A DNA stretch of 46,224 nucleotides, taken from Bacteroidales bacterium. GTDB lineage: Bacteria > Bacteroidota > Bacteroidia > Bacteroidales > UBA932. The stretch spans positions 1 to 46,224 of the forward strand of contig JAGBJY010000046.1 in the NCBI GenBank assembly GCA_017934185.1, in the 5' to 3' direction. Within the stretch, counting starts at the first letter, position 1, and each line of letters starts with the position of its first letter. This document shows positions 16,728 to 29,601 of this stretch, piece after piece. The notes under the pieces are model-generated. The model worked only from the letters and a program-made list of their open reading frames with translations. It had not been told where the DNA came from and did no database searches. A program made the position numbers and the translations under genes.

Positions 16728-18332
16728 ATGAAAAAGAAGCTCATCATAGCAGGTGCGGCCCTTCTTCTGGGGGCCAGTGCCCTGGCGCAGAACCTGAATC
16801 CCACCGTGGAGGTGACCAATACCTATGTCCGGGAAGCTTCCGGCATTGAAAAACCCGTCCAGCTTATGGAAGTGCCGGATTCGGTGCTCCGCTTCAACCT
16901 GGACTTTGACTACAGCGTGCGCACAACGCCCTACAAGGGGTCTTACGAGTTCAAACCCTATCTGGTGCAGCTGAAACCCCAGCCGCGGCCTTCCACGGAA
17001 GGGACGCTCTATGTGAAAGCTGGGGCCGGCTATTCCCTCCATCCGGAGGCTACGCTGGTTTGGACGCCCCTGAATAAGAAAAATTTCCGCCTGAACCTCT
17101 ACGCCGACCATCAGTCTTACTTTGGCCGATACAAGCAGATGGCAGTCTCGGAAGGGGCCCTGCAGGACGGCGGCAACCGCTACAGCGGCGTGCAAATGCG
17201 CACCCAGGCCGGTGCCGATGTGCTCTACGGCTGGACCGGCGGCCATTTCACCGCAGACCTTTCCTACAAGAACATCGGCGCTACCATACAGGAAGGACAG
17301 AATGTCTATCACAATTTCTTCCAGGGGCAGGCCCGTGTGAAGAGCAGTCCGGAGGCGGCTTTTGCCTATGAGGCGGGTACGCGCGTATCCGTGATGGGCG
17401 GCAATTATGCCGAGACCCATACCGTGAGCGATGCCCTTCTGGGGACGCATTTCGGCTTCCATCATGTGCGCCTGGGCCTGGGGCTGGAGACGGTGGGTGA
17501 AGAGGCTGGTTTTGCCGGCAATGTGTCGCTCACGCCGCGCTACGTCTTTGAAGCCGGGCGTTTCCAGTTGGATCTCGGCGTGAAATTTTCCATCCTCTAC
17601 CGCTCTCAGAACGTTGCCTATTATTATCCCCACAAGGGCGGCGTTGTGTTTCCGGATGCCCGCGTGAGCATTGTCCTTGTGCCGGAGGTGCTTACGGCCT
17701 ATGCATCGGCTACCGGCGGCAACCATCTGAATGTGACCTCCGACCTTCTGGAAAGCAATCCTTTTCTGCCCGGCTTCGCTGGGTACCAGGATACTTCCGT
17801 GGAACGGGTAAATGCCGCCCTGGGCGTTCGGGGCAATGTTTCCGGGCGTTTCCACTACGATGCCAAAGTGGGGTATGCCTGGTGGCAGAATGCGCTGCTC
17901 TACGGTTACGGGCCGGTTTTGCCCGCCATGGGGTATGAAGAAAACCTTTCCAGCTTCTATGCCGATGCAGCCCTGGGCTGGAAGTCCGATTACCTGGATG
18001 CAGATGCCCGCCTGCTTTACCGGTACTCCAGCACGGTAGATGCCGCAGAGCTCTTTGCGCCGCCGGCCTTTACCGCCCAGCTCAAGGCGCTGTACAAATG
18101 GGGCAACCGTTTCCGCGGCGGCGTAACCCTGGATGCCCGTACGGACACCCGGAGCCAGTCGCTCACGCTTCCCGGCTATGCAGACCTGGGACTTTACGCC
18201 GATTTCCAGATGAGCCGCCGGCTGGGCCTGTGGGCCCGCGTCGGCAATCTTCTGGGCAGTACCGTTCAGTATGTGCCCGGCTATGCGCAGCACGGCCCGT
18301 GGGCCACTGTGGGAGTGGTTTTTACCCTCTAA
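16728..18332 (+). CDS. TonB-dependent-receptor-like outer-membrane beta-barrel protein
   Basis: A 534-residue protein with a signal peptide (MKKKLIIAGAALLLGASALAQ) followed by alternating hydrophobic/polar strands rich in Tyr, Gly and Phe, as in a barrel. It resembles the barrel half of TonB-dependent receptors but is too short for a full receptor and shows no clear plug domain or TonB box. The last residues, GPWATVGVVFTL, end in an aromatic/hydrophobic strand as outer-membrane proteins do, though with Leu instead of Phe. It is coupled to the TPR gene (one-base gap). A role in export or surface assembly together with the TPR protein is inference. Confidence 0.82.
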   Translation: MKKKLIIAGAALLLGASALAQNLNPTVEVTNTYVREASGIEKPVQLMEVPDSVLRFNLDFDYSVRTTPYKGSYEFKPYLVQLKPQPRPSTEGTLYVKAGAGYSLHPEATLVWTPLNKKNFRLNLYADHQSYFGRYKQMAVSEGALQDGGNRYSGVQMRTQAGADVLYGWTGGHFTADLSYKNIGATIQEGQNVYHNFFQGQARVKSSPEAAFAYEAGTRVSVMGGNYAETHTVSDALLGTHFGFHHVRLGLGLETVGEEAGFAGNVSLTPRYVFEAGRFQLDLGVKFSILYRSQNVAYYYPHKGGVVFPDARVSIVLVPEVLTAYASATGGNHLNVTSDLLESNPFLPGFAGYQDTSVERVNAALGVRGNVSGRFHYDAKVGYAWWQNALLYGYGPVLPAMGYEENLSSFYADAALGWKSDYLDADARLLYRYSSTVDAAELFAPPAFTAQLKALYKWGNRFRGGVTLDARTDTRSQSLTLPGYADLGLYADFQMSRRLGLWARVGNLLGSTVQYVPGYAQHGPWATVGVVFTL

Positions 18333-18338
18333 TTTCAC

Positions 18339-18369
18339 TTGCATAATTCATGGAATTATGTTATCTTTG
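18339..18369 (+). promoter_or_regulatory. gyrB promoter
   Basis: TTG at 18339-18341 (-33), a 20-base spacer and TATCTTTG at 18362-18369 (-7): a near-ideal Bacteroidota promoter. The leader to the ATG at 18396 is about 20 bases. Confidence 0.8.
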
Positions 18370-18374
18370 TATGA

Positions 18375-22427
<4,053 letters not shown>

Positions 22428-22431
<4 letters not shown>

Positions 22432-22458
22432 TAAATTAAGTGAAAATTCGTACCTTTG
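22428..22458 (+). promoter_or_regulatory. tig promoter
   Basis: TTG at 22428-22430 (overlapping the end of the preceding gene), a 20-base spacer and TACCTTTG at 22451-22458. The leader to the ATG at 22494 is about 30 bases. Confidence 0.78.
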
Positions 22459-22493
22459 CGCCCCTTACACGATAATAAAACCAATCAAATACT

Positions 22494-23810
22494 ATGAACG
22501 TAAGCAAAACTCAATCCGATGCCCTGAATTATCAGGTAACCATCGAGATCGCCGCAGCCGATTATGCCGAGCCGCTGCGTAAGCGCCTCAACGAATACAA
22601 GCGCCAGGCCGATATCAAAGGATTCCGCCGTGGAATGGCTCCCATGGGCCTGATTCAGCGCATGTACGGGGACCAGGCGCTCTACGACGCCGTGAACCGT
22701 CTGGTGGGCGAGCAGCTGGATAAGTTTATCCAGGACGAAAAAATCCGTGTACTGGGTGAGCCCATGCCCTCCGAGGACCAGCCCCAGCTGAGCTGGACCA
22801 GCGGCTCAGACTTCACCTTCAAGTTCGACCTGGCCCAGAGCCCGGAACTTACTTTTGAGGTGAGCAAGGAAGACAAACTCCCTTACTACGACATCAACAT
22901 CACCGCCGCCGAAAAGAAGGCTACCCGTGAACAGCTGCTCCAGCAGTTCGGTTCCCTTCAGGAAGGCTCCAAGGTGGGCGAGAACGACTATGTGATTGCC
23001 GACATCGAGAACGAAGGCCATAAGGCCGAGGGCGTTTACATCTCTGTTTCCAACGTGGCAGAGGAAGCCCGTGGCGCCTTTATCGGCAAGAAAGCCGGTG
23101 CCAAGTTCCAGCTGGACGTGAACGTGGCCTTCCCCAACGAGACCGACCGTGCCGCCATGCTGAAAGTGGAAAAGAACCAGTTGGAAGGCCTGAATCCGCT
23201 GTTCAACTTCACCCTTGTGAATGTGAAGACCTTCGTGGCCGCAGAGGCCAATCGGGAGACCTGGGACAAGATGTACGGCGAGGGTGCCGTTACCACCGAT
23301 GAGCAGTTTGAGGAAAAGATTGTGGAGCGCATCAAGGCCGGCCACGAGCAGGAAGCCAATTACCGCTTCGGTGCCGATGTGCGCAAGTTCTACGTGGAGA
23401 AAGCCGCCCTGGAGCTTCCCGAAGCCTTCCTCAAGCGCTGGCTGATATACGCCAACGAGGGCAAGTTCACCGCCGAGGATGTAGAAAAGCAGTTCGATGG
23501 TTTCCTGGAGGACTTCAAGTGGCAGCTGGTGCGCGGCCGCATCATGCAGCAGTTCGGCCTTAAAGTGGACGAGGCCGATATCCGCGGAGCCGCCGAAAGC
23601 TATGTGGCCTATCAGTATGCCATGTACGGCATGGCCGGTGTTCCGGAGAACATCATCAAGTCTTCCGCAGAGAACATGCTTCAGGACGAGAACCAGCGCC
23701 GCCGTCTGGAAGAGCAGTGCGAAGACAACAAGGCCATTGCCCGCGTCCGTGAGGAAGTCACCCTCCAGACCAAGAAAATCTCCATGGACAAGTTCCGTGA
23801 ACTGAAATAG
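22494..23810 (+). CDS. tig: Trigger factor, ribosome-associated chaperone
   Basis: A 438-residue trigger factor. The N-terminal ribosome-binding domain contains IKGFRRGMAPMGLIQRMYG, the diverged form of the GFRxGxxP ribosome-contact loop. The middle should be the PPIase-like domain but, as in other Bacteroidota, it lacks the strongly conserved FKBP active-site residues, and the C-terminal helical arms form the substrate cradle. It folds nascent chains at the ribosome exit and lies ahead of clpP and clpX, the standard order in many bacteria. The separation from clpP is only 81 bases and is filled by a long hairpin. Confidence 0.92.
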   Translation: MNVSKTQSDALNYQVTIEIAAADYAEPLRKRLNEYKRQADIKGFRRGMAPMGLIQRMYGDQALYDAVNRLVGEQLDKFIQDEKIRVLGEPMPSEDQPQLSWTSGSDFTFKFDLAQSPELTFEVSKEDKLPYYDINITAAEKKATREQLLQQFGSLQEGSKVGENDYVIADIENEGHKAEGVYISVSNVAEEARGAFIGKKAGAKFQLDVNVAFPNETDRAAMLKVEKNQLEGLNPLFNFTLVNVKTFVAAEANRETWDKMYGEGAVTTDEQFEEKIVERIKAGHEQEANYRFGADVRKFYVEKAALELPEAFLKRWLIYANEGKFTAEDVEKQFDGFLEDFKWQLVRGRIMQQFGLKVDEADIRGAAESYVAYQYAMYGMAGVPENIIKSSAENMLQDENQRRRLEEQCEDNKAIARVREEVTLQTKKISMDKFRELK

Positions 23811-23874
23811 CAATAACCTGCCTCAACGCTCCTGTCGCTTTCCGGGCAAAAGTCGCTTTTGAGGCAGGTTATTG
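23811..23874 (+). promoter_or_regulatory. 16-bp perfect stem-loop between tig and clpP
   Basis: CAATAACCTGCCTCAA (23811-23826) and its exact complement (23859-23874) flank a 32-base loop. The left arm begins directly after the tig stop codon and the right arm ends 17 bases before the clpP ATG. The loop repeats GTCGCTT, and its 3' part can form a second hairpin CAAAAG-TCG-CTTTTG that takes bases from the right arm, so the two folds exclude each other. There is no T-run after it, so it is not a typical terminator; an attenuator, an RNase processing site or a regulated fold are possible. Confidence 0.8.
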
Positions 23875-23891
23875 CTGTTAATATAGGTAAT

Positions 23892-24560
23892 ATGACTGAT
23901 TTCGAAAAATACGCAGTGAAGGGAAGAGGGTTATCATCGATGACCCTCTCTCGTTATTCGTCCCAGCTGGACGCTTACATCAATCCCACCATCACCGAGG
24001 AACGTCAGCTCAACGTGGCCCAGATGGATGTTTTCAGCCGCCTCATGATGGACCGCATCATCTTCCTGGGCGTTCCCATCGACGATGACGTGGCCAATAT
24101 CATCCAGGCCCAGCTCCTCTTCCTGGCCGCCAAGGACCCGGGTGCCGACATTACCATGTACCTGAATACCCCCGGCGGGCAGGTGCACAGCGGCCTGGCC
24201 ATCTACGACACCATGCAGCTTGTGCAGCCCGATGTGGCCACTGTCTGCACCGGCATGGCTGCCAGCATGGGCTCGGTGCTCCTCTGCGCCGGTGAAAAAG
24301 GCAAACGCAGCGCGCTCCCGCACTCCCGCGTGCTCATCCATCAGCCGCTGGGTGGCGCCCAGGGCCAGGCTACGGAAATTCTCATCGCCGCCAAGGAGAT
24401 TGAGAAAACCCGTACGGAATTGTTCAACATCATTGCCCAGCACAGCGGCCAGCCCTACAAGAAAGTGGCCGCCGACGGCGAGCGCGACTTCTGGATGACC
24501 GCAGAAGAGGCCCAGGCCTATGGCATGGTGGACGAGATTCTTCGTAAAAAGAAACGTTAA
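23892..24560 (+). CDS. clpP: ATP-dependent Clp protease proteolytic subunit
   Basis: A 222-residue serine peptidase that forms the ClpP double-heptamer chamber. The catalytic triad is Ser125 in GMAASMGS, His150 in VLIHQPLGG and Asp199 in ERDFWM. The N-terminus before DRIIFLG is about 55 residues and slightly extended, as in other Bacteroidota; part may be removed by self-processing. The ATG at 23892 is used because the upstream in-frame TTG (23859) is inside the hairpin arm. Its stop overlaps the clpX start (TAATG), coupling protease and unfoldase production. Confidence 0.97.
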   Translation: MTDFEKYAVKGRGLSSMTLSRYSSQLDAYINPTITEERQLNVAQMDVFSRLMMDRIIFLGVPIDDDVANIIQAQLLFLAAKDPGADITMYLNTPGGQVHSGLAIYDTMQLVQPDVATVCTGMAASMGSVLLCAGEKGKRSALPHSRVLIHQPLGGAQGQATEILIAAKEIEKTRTELFNIIAQHSGQPYKKVAADGERDFWMTAEEAQAYGMVDEILRKKKR

Positions 24561-25774
24561 TGGCTAAGAAAGGACATCAGGAGCATTGTGTGTTCTGCGG
24601 CCGCTCGGACGAGGAAGTGCCGTTCCTGCTGCAAGGGCTTAACGGCTTTATATGCAGTGACTGTGCACGTCTGGCTGCCCAGTACGTAGATGAACTGGAG
24701 GGCAATCAGGGCAAACAAACCCCTGCCAAACTGGGGAAAGCGCCCAGGCCGGAAGAAATCAAGGCGTATATGGACCAGTACGTGATTGGGCAGGACCGTG
24801 CCAAAAAGGTGCTGGCCGTGGCCGTGTACAACCATTACAAGCGGGTGAACCACAATCTCATAGAGAAGCCCGACGACGGTGTGGAACTGGAAAAGAGCAA
24901 TATCCTGTTGGTGGGCCCCACCGGAACGGGAAAAACGTTGCTGGCCCGCACCATCGCCAAGATGCTGGATGTGCCTTTCACCATCGTGGATGCCACGGTG
25001 CTCACCGAAGCCGGGTACGTGGGAGAAGATGTGGAGAGCATCCTCACCCGTCTGCTTCAAGAGGCCGATTTCGACCTCCAGAAAGCGGAGCGGGGGATTG
25101 TGTTCATCGATGAGATAGACAAGATTGCCCGCAAGAGCGACAATCCCTCCATCACCCGGGACGTCTCCGGGGAAGGGGTGCAGCAGGCCATGCTCAAGCT
25201 CCTGGAAGGCAGCATTGTGAATGTTCCGCCCAAGGGAGGCCGCAAGCATCCGGAACAGGAGTTCATCCATGTGAACACCCAGAACATCCTCTTCATTTGC
25301 GGCGGTGCCTTCGAGGGCATCGAGCGGCATATCGCCCAGCGCAAGAACACCCAGATCATCGGCTTCGGGGCCGAGGAGAAGCAGCGCATTAACAGGGAAA
25401 ACCTGCTGGAATACGTAGATGCCATGGACCTCAGGGCCTATGGCCTGATTCCGGAAATTGTGGGCCGCCTGCCGGTGATCACCTATCTGGACCAGCTGGA
25501 CCGCGCTTCCCTCAAACGCATTCTCACGGAGCCCAAGAATGCCCTGCTAAGGCAGTACCAGAAGCTCTTTGAGATGGATGGCATGAAGCTGGAAGTGGAC
25601 GCTGCCGTACTTGACCTCATTGTGGATACGGCCCTTTGCAACAAGCTGGGCGCCAGAGGCTTACGCTCCATTTGCGAAAAGCTTATGGCCGATGCCATGT
25701 TCGAAGCCCCCTCCACCCGCAAGAAGGTCTTCCGCCTCACTCTGGAGTACGCCAAGGAGCGGTTAGAAAAATAA
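24560..25774 (+). CDS. clpX: Clp protease ATP-binding subunit ClpX
   Basis: A 404-residue AAA+ unfoldase that feeds substrates to ClpP. The N-terminal zinc-binding domain has Cys10, Cys13, Cys32 and Cys35; Walker A is GPTGTGKT, Walker [10 protein letters not shown], and the pore loop region includes [11 protein letters not shown]. The ClpP-docking IGF loop reads IIGFGAE. All parts are complete and the length is normal. The stop lies in the first bases of a strong terminator. Confidence 0.97.
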   Translation: MAKKGHQEHCVFCGRSDEEVPFLLQGLNGFICSDCARLAAQYVDELEGNQGKQTPAKLGKAPRPEEIKAYMDQYVIGQDRAKKVLAVAVYNHYKRVNHNLIEKPDDGVELEKSNILLVGPTGTGKTLLARTIAKMLDVPFTIVDATVLTEAGYVGEDVESILTRLLQEADFDLQKAERGIVFIDEIDKIARKSDNPSITRDVSGEGVQQAMLKLLEGSIVNVPPKGGRKHPEQEFIHVNTQNILFICGGAFEGIERHIAQRKNTQIIGFGAEEKQRINRENLLEYVDAMDLRAYGLIPEIVGRLPVITYLDQLDRASLKRILTEPKNALLRQYQKLFEMDGMKLEVDAAVLDLIVDTALCNKLGARGLRSICEKLMADAMFEAPSTRKKVFRLTLEYAKERLEK

Positions 25775-25806
25775 AAAGACACTCACAAGGCTGTGAGTGT
25801 CTTTTT
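25773..25806. terminator. Bidirectional terminator after clpX
   Basis: Arms 25773-25786 and 25793-25806 are exact complements (AAAAAGACACTCAC), around a six-base loop, with a U-run on each strand. It ends tig-clpP-clpX on the plus strand and tRNA-Val on the minus strand. Confidence 0.93.
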
Positions 25807-25811
25807 GCTTG

Positions 25812-25886
25812 TGAGGACACGCAGATTTGAACTGCGGACCTCTTGCCTGTCAAGCAAGCGCTCTAAACCAACTGAGCTATGCCCTC
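25812..25886 (-). tRNA. tRNA-Val (anticodon GAC)
   Basis: A 75-base cloverleaf on the minus strand: acceptor GAGGGCA/TGTCCTC, D-arm GCTC...GAGC, anticodon stem CTTGC/GCAAG with loop TTGACAG, T-arm CGCAG TTCAAAT CTGCG. The anticodon GAC (complement at 25849-25851) reads GUC/GUU valine codons. CCA is not encoded. Confidence 0.92.
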
Positions 25887-25896
25887 AAAAGGATTA

Positions 25897-25928
25897 CAAA
25901 GATAGGGAGAAAAATCGGTTGCTCCAAA
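25897..25928 (-). promoter_or_regulatory. tRNA-Val promoter
   Basis: On the minus strand TTTG (25925-25928), a 20-base spacer and TATCTTTG (25897-25904). The predicted start is a few bases before the tRNA 5' end, so this tRNA has its own promoter rather than depending on the hexosaminidase gene. Confidence 0.8.
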
Positions 25929-25938
25929 TTTTTCTGCC

Positions 25939-27825
25939 TTAATTCACCACAATTTCGTCAAGGAACTGGAAGCCGCGGGTAGGATGGGCCACAAAGCGGA
26001 TGTAGCGGGCTTTTCCCTGTACCGGCGTGCCGAAGAGGACGTAACTCTGGGAGGGTTCCTGAATCTCGTTGGGAATCACGGCTGCCTGCTCAAAGCGCTC
26101 TCCGTCTTCCGACAGCCACACTTCTACGGATTTTGGGAGGAAGATGTCGGGGCCGGGTTCGCAGAGGAAGGTACCGCCCACAAAGTGGATGTCCTGCACC
26201 TCGTCCATGTCAATGACCACATCAATAGCTTTGAGGAAGCCCTGCCACCGGCCGTCTCCGTAAGACCAGCCGCCGCCGATGCCGTCTGTGAAAGTGGCCT
26301 CTCCGGCGGCGGGGTAGCCGCTCCACGTTGTGTTGTAGGTAACCTTCTTGCCCACGGCTTTATGACGGATGCCGCTTTTGAAGGCCGGGCGTTCACCGTA
26401 CTCTTTCTTGATATCGAAGGCGTTGTAGCCATCGGCAATAAGGGCGTCGTTCCAGCGGGTGACGCGCTCAAGGAAGCCGTCCTTGTTTTCCGGCTGGGAC
26501 CAGCCCACTTCGGCAATGGCGGCCACGCGCGGATACATCATGTACTCGGTGTGTTCGGGGGTGGGGATGCGCTCGTGCCAAAGGTTGCCTTGGACGCCCA
26601 GGATATGGCTTTTCCCTTCTTCCGGAATGTCCTGGAGCGGATCATAGGAATGCACCACGTCAAGGGGCAGATAGCCGCCGAAGCCTTCCGGCTCGTAGAG
26701 GGGCGCATCCTGCACTTTGTCCAAGTAGCAGTACCGCCCCGGCGTCATCACTGCATCATGGCCCTGGCTCACGGCTTCGATGCCTCCCTTGGTGCCGCGC
26801 CAGCTCATGACGGTGGCGTTGGGCGAGAGGCCGCCTTCCAGGATTTCGTCCCAGCCCAACAGCTGACGGCCATGCGCGTTGATGAAGCGTTCGATGCGCC
26901 TGACCAGATAACTCTGGAGCTCTTCCACAGAGCCAAGCCCTTCGGCCTGCATGCGGGCCTGGCAGTCGGGGCAGCTTTCCCAATGCTCTTTGTCGGCCTC
27001 ATCGCCGCCAATGTGGATGTATTCCGACGGGAACAGGCCGATGACCTCTTCCAAGACGCTCTCCAGCAGCGTAAAGGTGGCTTCTTTGCCGGGGCAGAGC
27101 TCATAGCTCCCTTCGCGGCACCCCACCTCAGGATAGGCAAAAACCACTTCGCGGCTGTGACCGGGCATCTCGATTTCCGGAATCACAGTCATGTGGAGAC
27201 GTTCGGCTTCGGCAAGGATTTCGCGGACATCGGCCTTGGTGAGGTAACCGCCATAGGCTTCGGGGGCACCTTCTTTCGAATACTTGCGGCCGGTGGTCTG
27301 CCACTCCTTCCAGGTGGCTCCTTCACGCCAGGCGGCCTCAGAAGTCAGTTTGGGATAACTGTCCACCTGAAGGCGCCAGCCGGCATCGTCGGTCAGGTGC
27401 AGGTGGAGGACATTAATCTTCAGGCTGGAGAGTGCCTTCATCTGCTTGAGGATGAAGTCTTTGTCCCGGAAATGACGGGAGATATCCAGCATGAATCCGC
27501 GGTACTGGAAACGGGGATAGTCGTACACCGCCGCACAGCCGTCCAGTTGCCGGAGGGTCTGCAGGGCCCGGAAATAGCCGGTTTCGGTATTGGCCTCCAC
27601 CTTATAGCCCTTGGGGGTAAGCGTAAGCTCATAGGCTTCTTCCCATGCAAATGCCGGCAGGGAGGCCGTCTTGCGGGCGAAGGCCTTTCCGCCAATCTTG
27701 CGGGAAAGCTCCCTGGAGGTGTTGGGCGCTCCCTCCATCCGGGTCATCTGAACCGGGGCAGGGACTTGCGCCTGGGCCGACAGTGCGGCGAAGATGGCAA
27801 TAACAGCAGCAAAGAGATGTTTCAT
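25939..27825 (-). CDS. Beta-N-acetylhexosaminidase, glycoside hydrolase family 20
   Basis: A 628-residue secreted enzyme with a signal peptide (MKHLFAAVIAIFAALSAQAQ). An N-terminal GH20b-like domain (about 20-120) precedes the catalytic barrel, which begins at YRGFMLDISRHFRDKDF and has HLTDDAGWRL and HIGGDEADKEHW; Asp275-Glu276 is the catalytic pair for substrate-assisted removal of terminal GlcNAc/GalNAc. The C-terminal 130 residues look like a discoidin (F5/8 type C) carbohydrate-binding domain. The enzyme would act in the periplasm or outside on host glycans, dietary glycans or peptidoglycan fragments. The start at 27825 is set by the signal peptide. Confidence 0.94.
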   Translation of the reverse strand: MKHLFAAVIAIFAALSAQAQVPAPVQMTRMEGAPNTSRELSRKIGGKAFARKTASLPAFAWEEAYELTLTPKGYKVEANTETGYFRALQTLRQLDGCAAVYDYPRFQYRGFMLDISRHFRDKDFILKQMKALSSLKINVLHLHLTDDAGWRLQVDSYPKLTSEAAWREGATWKEWQTTGRKYSKEGAPEAYGGYLTKADVREILAEAERLHMTVIPEIEMPGHSREVVFAYPEVGCREGSYELCPGKEATFTLLESVLEEVIGLFPSEYIHIGGDEADKEHWESCPDCQARMQAEGLGSVEELQSYLVRRIERFINAHGRQLLGWDEILEGGLSPNATVMSWRGTKGGIEAVSQGHDAVMTPGRYCYLDKVQDAPLYEPEGFGGYLPLDVVHSYDPLQDIPEEGKSHILGVQGNLWHERIPTPEHTEYMMYPRVAAIAEVGWSQPENKDGFLERVTRWNDALIADGYNAFDIKKEYGERPAFKSGIRHKAVGKKVTYNTTWSGYPAAGEATFTDGIGGGWSYGDGRWQGFLKAIDVVIDMDEVQDIHFVGGTFLCEPGPDIFLPKSVEVWLSEDGERFEQAAVIPNEIQEPSQSYVLFGTPVQGKARYIRFVAHPTRGFQFLDEIVVN

Positions 27826-27840
27826 GGCGTAGGGTTTGTA

Positions 27841-27848
27841 CAAAGATA
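27841..27848 (-). promoter_or_regulatory. -7 box of the GH20 gene
   Basis: TATCTTTG on the minus strand, 15 bases before the ATG at 27825. Confidence 0.65.
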
Positions 27849-27895
27849 CAAAAAAATATGCTTAGCCCGGCCATGTCTCTGGCCCAACACGGCAA

Positions 27896-27925
27896 TTGTA
27901 TTCTGCCGATTATTTGCTACCTTTG
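27896..27925 (+). promoter_or_regulatory. yicC promoter
   Basis: TTG at 27896-27898, a 19-base spacer and TACCTTTG at 27918-27925. An ATG at 27927 lies too close to the box to be on the mRNA, which supports the start at 27948. Confidence 0.78.
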
Positions 27926-27947
27926 CATGATTCAAAGACAAAACAGC

Positions 27948-28823
27948 ATGATTCAGTCCATGACAGGGTACGGCCGGGCCGAGGCCGTTGTTGCCGCCGG
28001 AAAGATTACGGTGGAAATCCGTTCGCTCAACGGCAAGAATGCCGACATCAACCTCAAGACTTCGCTGCTCCCCAAGGAGCAGGAACTGGCTGTAAGGAAA
28101 ATGCTCTCCGACCGCCTTGTGCGCGGCACCATCGACCTTTTCCTGACCTTCGAACCCAATGCATCGGCCGCCAAAGGCATCAACACGGAGGCGCTGCTGC
28201 AGTATTTGAATCAGGTGAAGGCGGTTGTTCCCACCGATTTGTCTGGTTCGGAGGCTACGGCCCTTCTGGTGTCTGGCCTCCTCCGTATGCCGGAGGTGAC
28301 GGATGCCCGCAGGGCCGATGTCATCACGCCCGAGGATTGGCCGGCGGTGGAAAAGGCCATAGGCAAGGCCCTGGATGCCATTTGCGATTACCGCGCCCGC
28401 GAGGGAAAGGCCTTGTATGCCGATCTCACCAGCCGCGTGTCAGGCATCGGGAAGCTGTACGACCAGGTGGAGGCCCTGGAAGGGGAGCGCATCACCGCTG
28501 TGCGGGAGAAACTGGACAAAGCGCTGGAGGAACTCTCTGCCAAGCCGGACCCTTCCCGCTTTGAGCAGGAACTTATTTTCTATCTGGAAAAATACGACAT
28601 CAACGAGGAGAAAGTACGCCTCAGGCAACACTGCAAGTACTTCATGGAAGTAATTGACGGTGAACCCTATCCGGGCAAGAAACTGGGCTTCATTATCCAG
28701 GAGATGGGCCGCGAAATCAACACCACCGGCTCCAAGGCCAACCACGCCGGCATCCAGCAGCTGGTTGTGCGCATGAAGGATGAGCTGGAGAAGATCCGCG
28801 AGCAGAGTATGAATATTCTGTAA
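27948..28823 (+). CDS. yicC: YicC/YloC-family endoribonuclease
   Basis: A 291-residue protein of the YicC family. The N-terminus MIQSMTGYGRAEA and the middle LVRGTIDLFLTFE are family hallmarks, and the C-terminal DUF1732 segment has LGFIIQEMGREINTTGSKANHAGIQQLVVRMKDELEKIREQ with its conserved Glu and Asn residues, shown for relatives to act in RNA cleavage. The start is chosen by promoter position and by the conserved N-terminus. It converges with trmD six bases away, without a separating terminator. Confidence 0.95.
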   Translation: MIQSMTGYGRAEAVVAAGKITVEIRSLNGKNADINLKTSLLPKEQELAVRKMLSDRLVRGTIDLFLTFEPNASAAKGINTEALLQYLNQVKAVVPTDLSGSEATALLVSGLLRMPEVTDARRADVITPEDWPAVEKAIGKALDAICDYRAREGKALYADLTSRVSGIGKLYDQVEALEGERITAVREKLDKALEELSAKPDPSRFEQELIFYLEKYDINEEKVRLRQHCKYFMEVIDGEPYPGKKLGFIIQEMGREINTTGSKANHAGIQQLVVRMKDELEKIREQSMNIL

Positions 28824-28829
28824 GGAATT

Positions 28830-29507
28830 TTACTCCAGCAGCTTCGGCCGCCGCTCGCGGGTGCGTTCGACGGCTTTTTCGTCCTGCCAGGCGCGGATGA
28901 GTTTGGGGTTGCCGCTAAGAAGGACATCGGGCACTTTCCAGCCGTTGAATTCGGCCGGGCGGGTATAGACGGGGGGGGATACCAGGCCGTCCTGGAAGGA
29001 GTCGCTGAGGGCCGATGTCTCGTCGGTGAGTACGCCGGGAATGAGGCGGATGATGCTGTCGGAGAGCAGGGCAGCGGGAATTTCCCCTCCGCTCACTACA
29101 AAGTCTCCCACAGAGATTTCGCGGGTAATCAGGTGTTCGCGGATGCGCTCGTCAATGCCCTTGTAGTGCCCGCAGAGGATGATGATGTTCTCTTTGAGGG
29201 ACAATTCGTTGGCCATGCCCTGGTCCAGGATTTCCCCGTCCGGGGCCATGTAGATAATCTCGTCGTAATGGCGCTCTGCGGTGAGCTCTTTGATGTAATT
29301 GAACACCGGCTCCACCATCATCACCATGCCGGCGTCTCCGCCGTAGGAATAGTCGTCCACCGTGAGGCGGGGCCCCAGGCCGTATTTGCGCAGGTTGTGC
29401 ACGTGGATTTCCACCAGGCCCTTCTTCTGGGCGCGGCCGGGAATGGAGTGGCTGAGGGGGCTTTCGAGCAGTTCGGGAACAACGGTTAGGATGTCTATTC
29501 TGAGCAT
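28830..29507 (-). CDS. trmD: tRNA (guanine-N1)-methyltransferase
   Basis: A 225-residue SPOUT-class enzyme that methylates G37 of tRNAs with a G at position 36, preventing frameshifts. Family motifs are present: [31 protein letters not shown], the trefoil-knot SAM loop [12 protein letters not shown] and [16 protein letters not shown]. The length is close to the family norm (about 225-250). It forms a single-gene unit divergent from the DUF349 gene. Confidence 0.96.
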   Translation of the reverse strand: MLRIDILTVVPELLESPLSHSIPGRAQKKGLVEIHVHNLRKYGLGPRLTVDDYSYGGDAGMVMMVEPVFNYIKELTAERHYDEIIYMAPDGEILDQGMANELSLKENIIILCGHYKGIDERIREHLITREISVGDFVVSGGEIPAALLSDSIIRLIPGVLTDETSALSDSFQDGLVSPPVYTRPAEFNGWKVPDVLLSGNPKLIRAWQDEKAVERTRERRPKLLE

Positions 29508-29526
29508 GGCAAGTACAATTACGCTG

Positions 29527-29534
29527 CAAAATTA
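29527..29534 (-). promoter_or_regulatory. -7 box of trmD
   Basis: TAATTTTG on the minus strand, 19 bases before the trmD ATG. Confidence 0.55.
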
Positions 29535-29556
29535 ACTTTTTTTCGCGGAATATTCT

Positions 29557-29564
29557 TATCTTTG
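29557..29564 (+). promoter_or_regulatory. -7 box of the DUF349-yidC operon
   Basis: TATCTTTG, 37 bases before the ATG at 29602. The -33 area is T-rich without a clean TTG. Confidence 0.65.
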
Positions 29565-29601
29565 TGAGTTAGACTAAATGTAAAACTTTATTGTACTTAA
29601 C

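Noticed and set aside
25812-25886. tRNA-Asp, because GTC is visible on the plus strand
   Set aside because: The tRNA is on the minus strand; the anticodon is GAC, valine.
25984-27930. A 648-codon open frame opposite the GH20 gene
   Set aside because: Antisense shadow; the GH20 motifs and signal peptide are on the minus strand.
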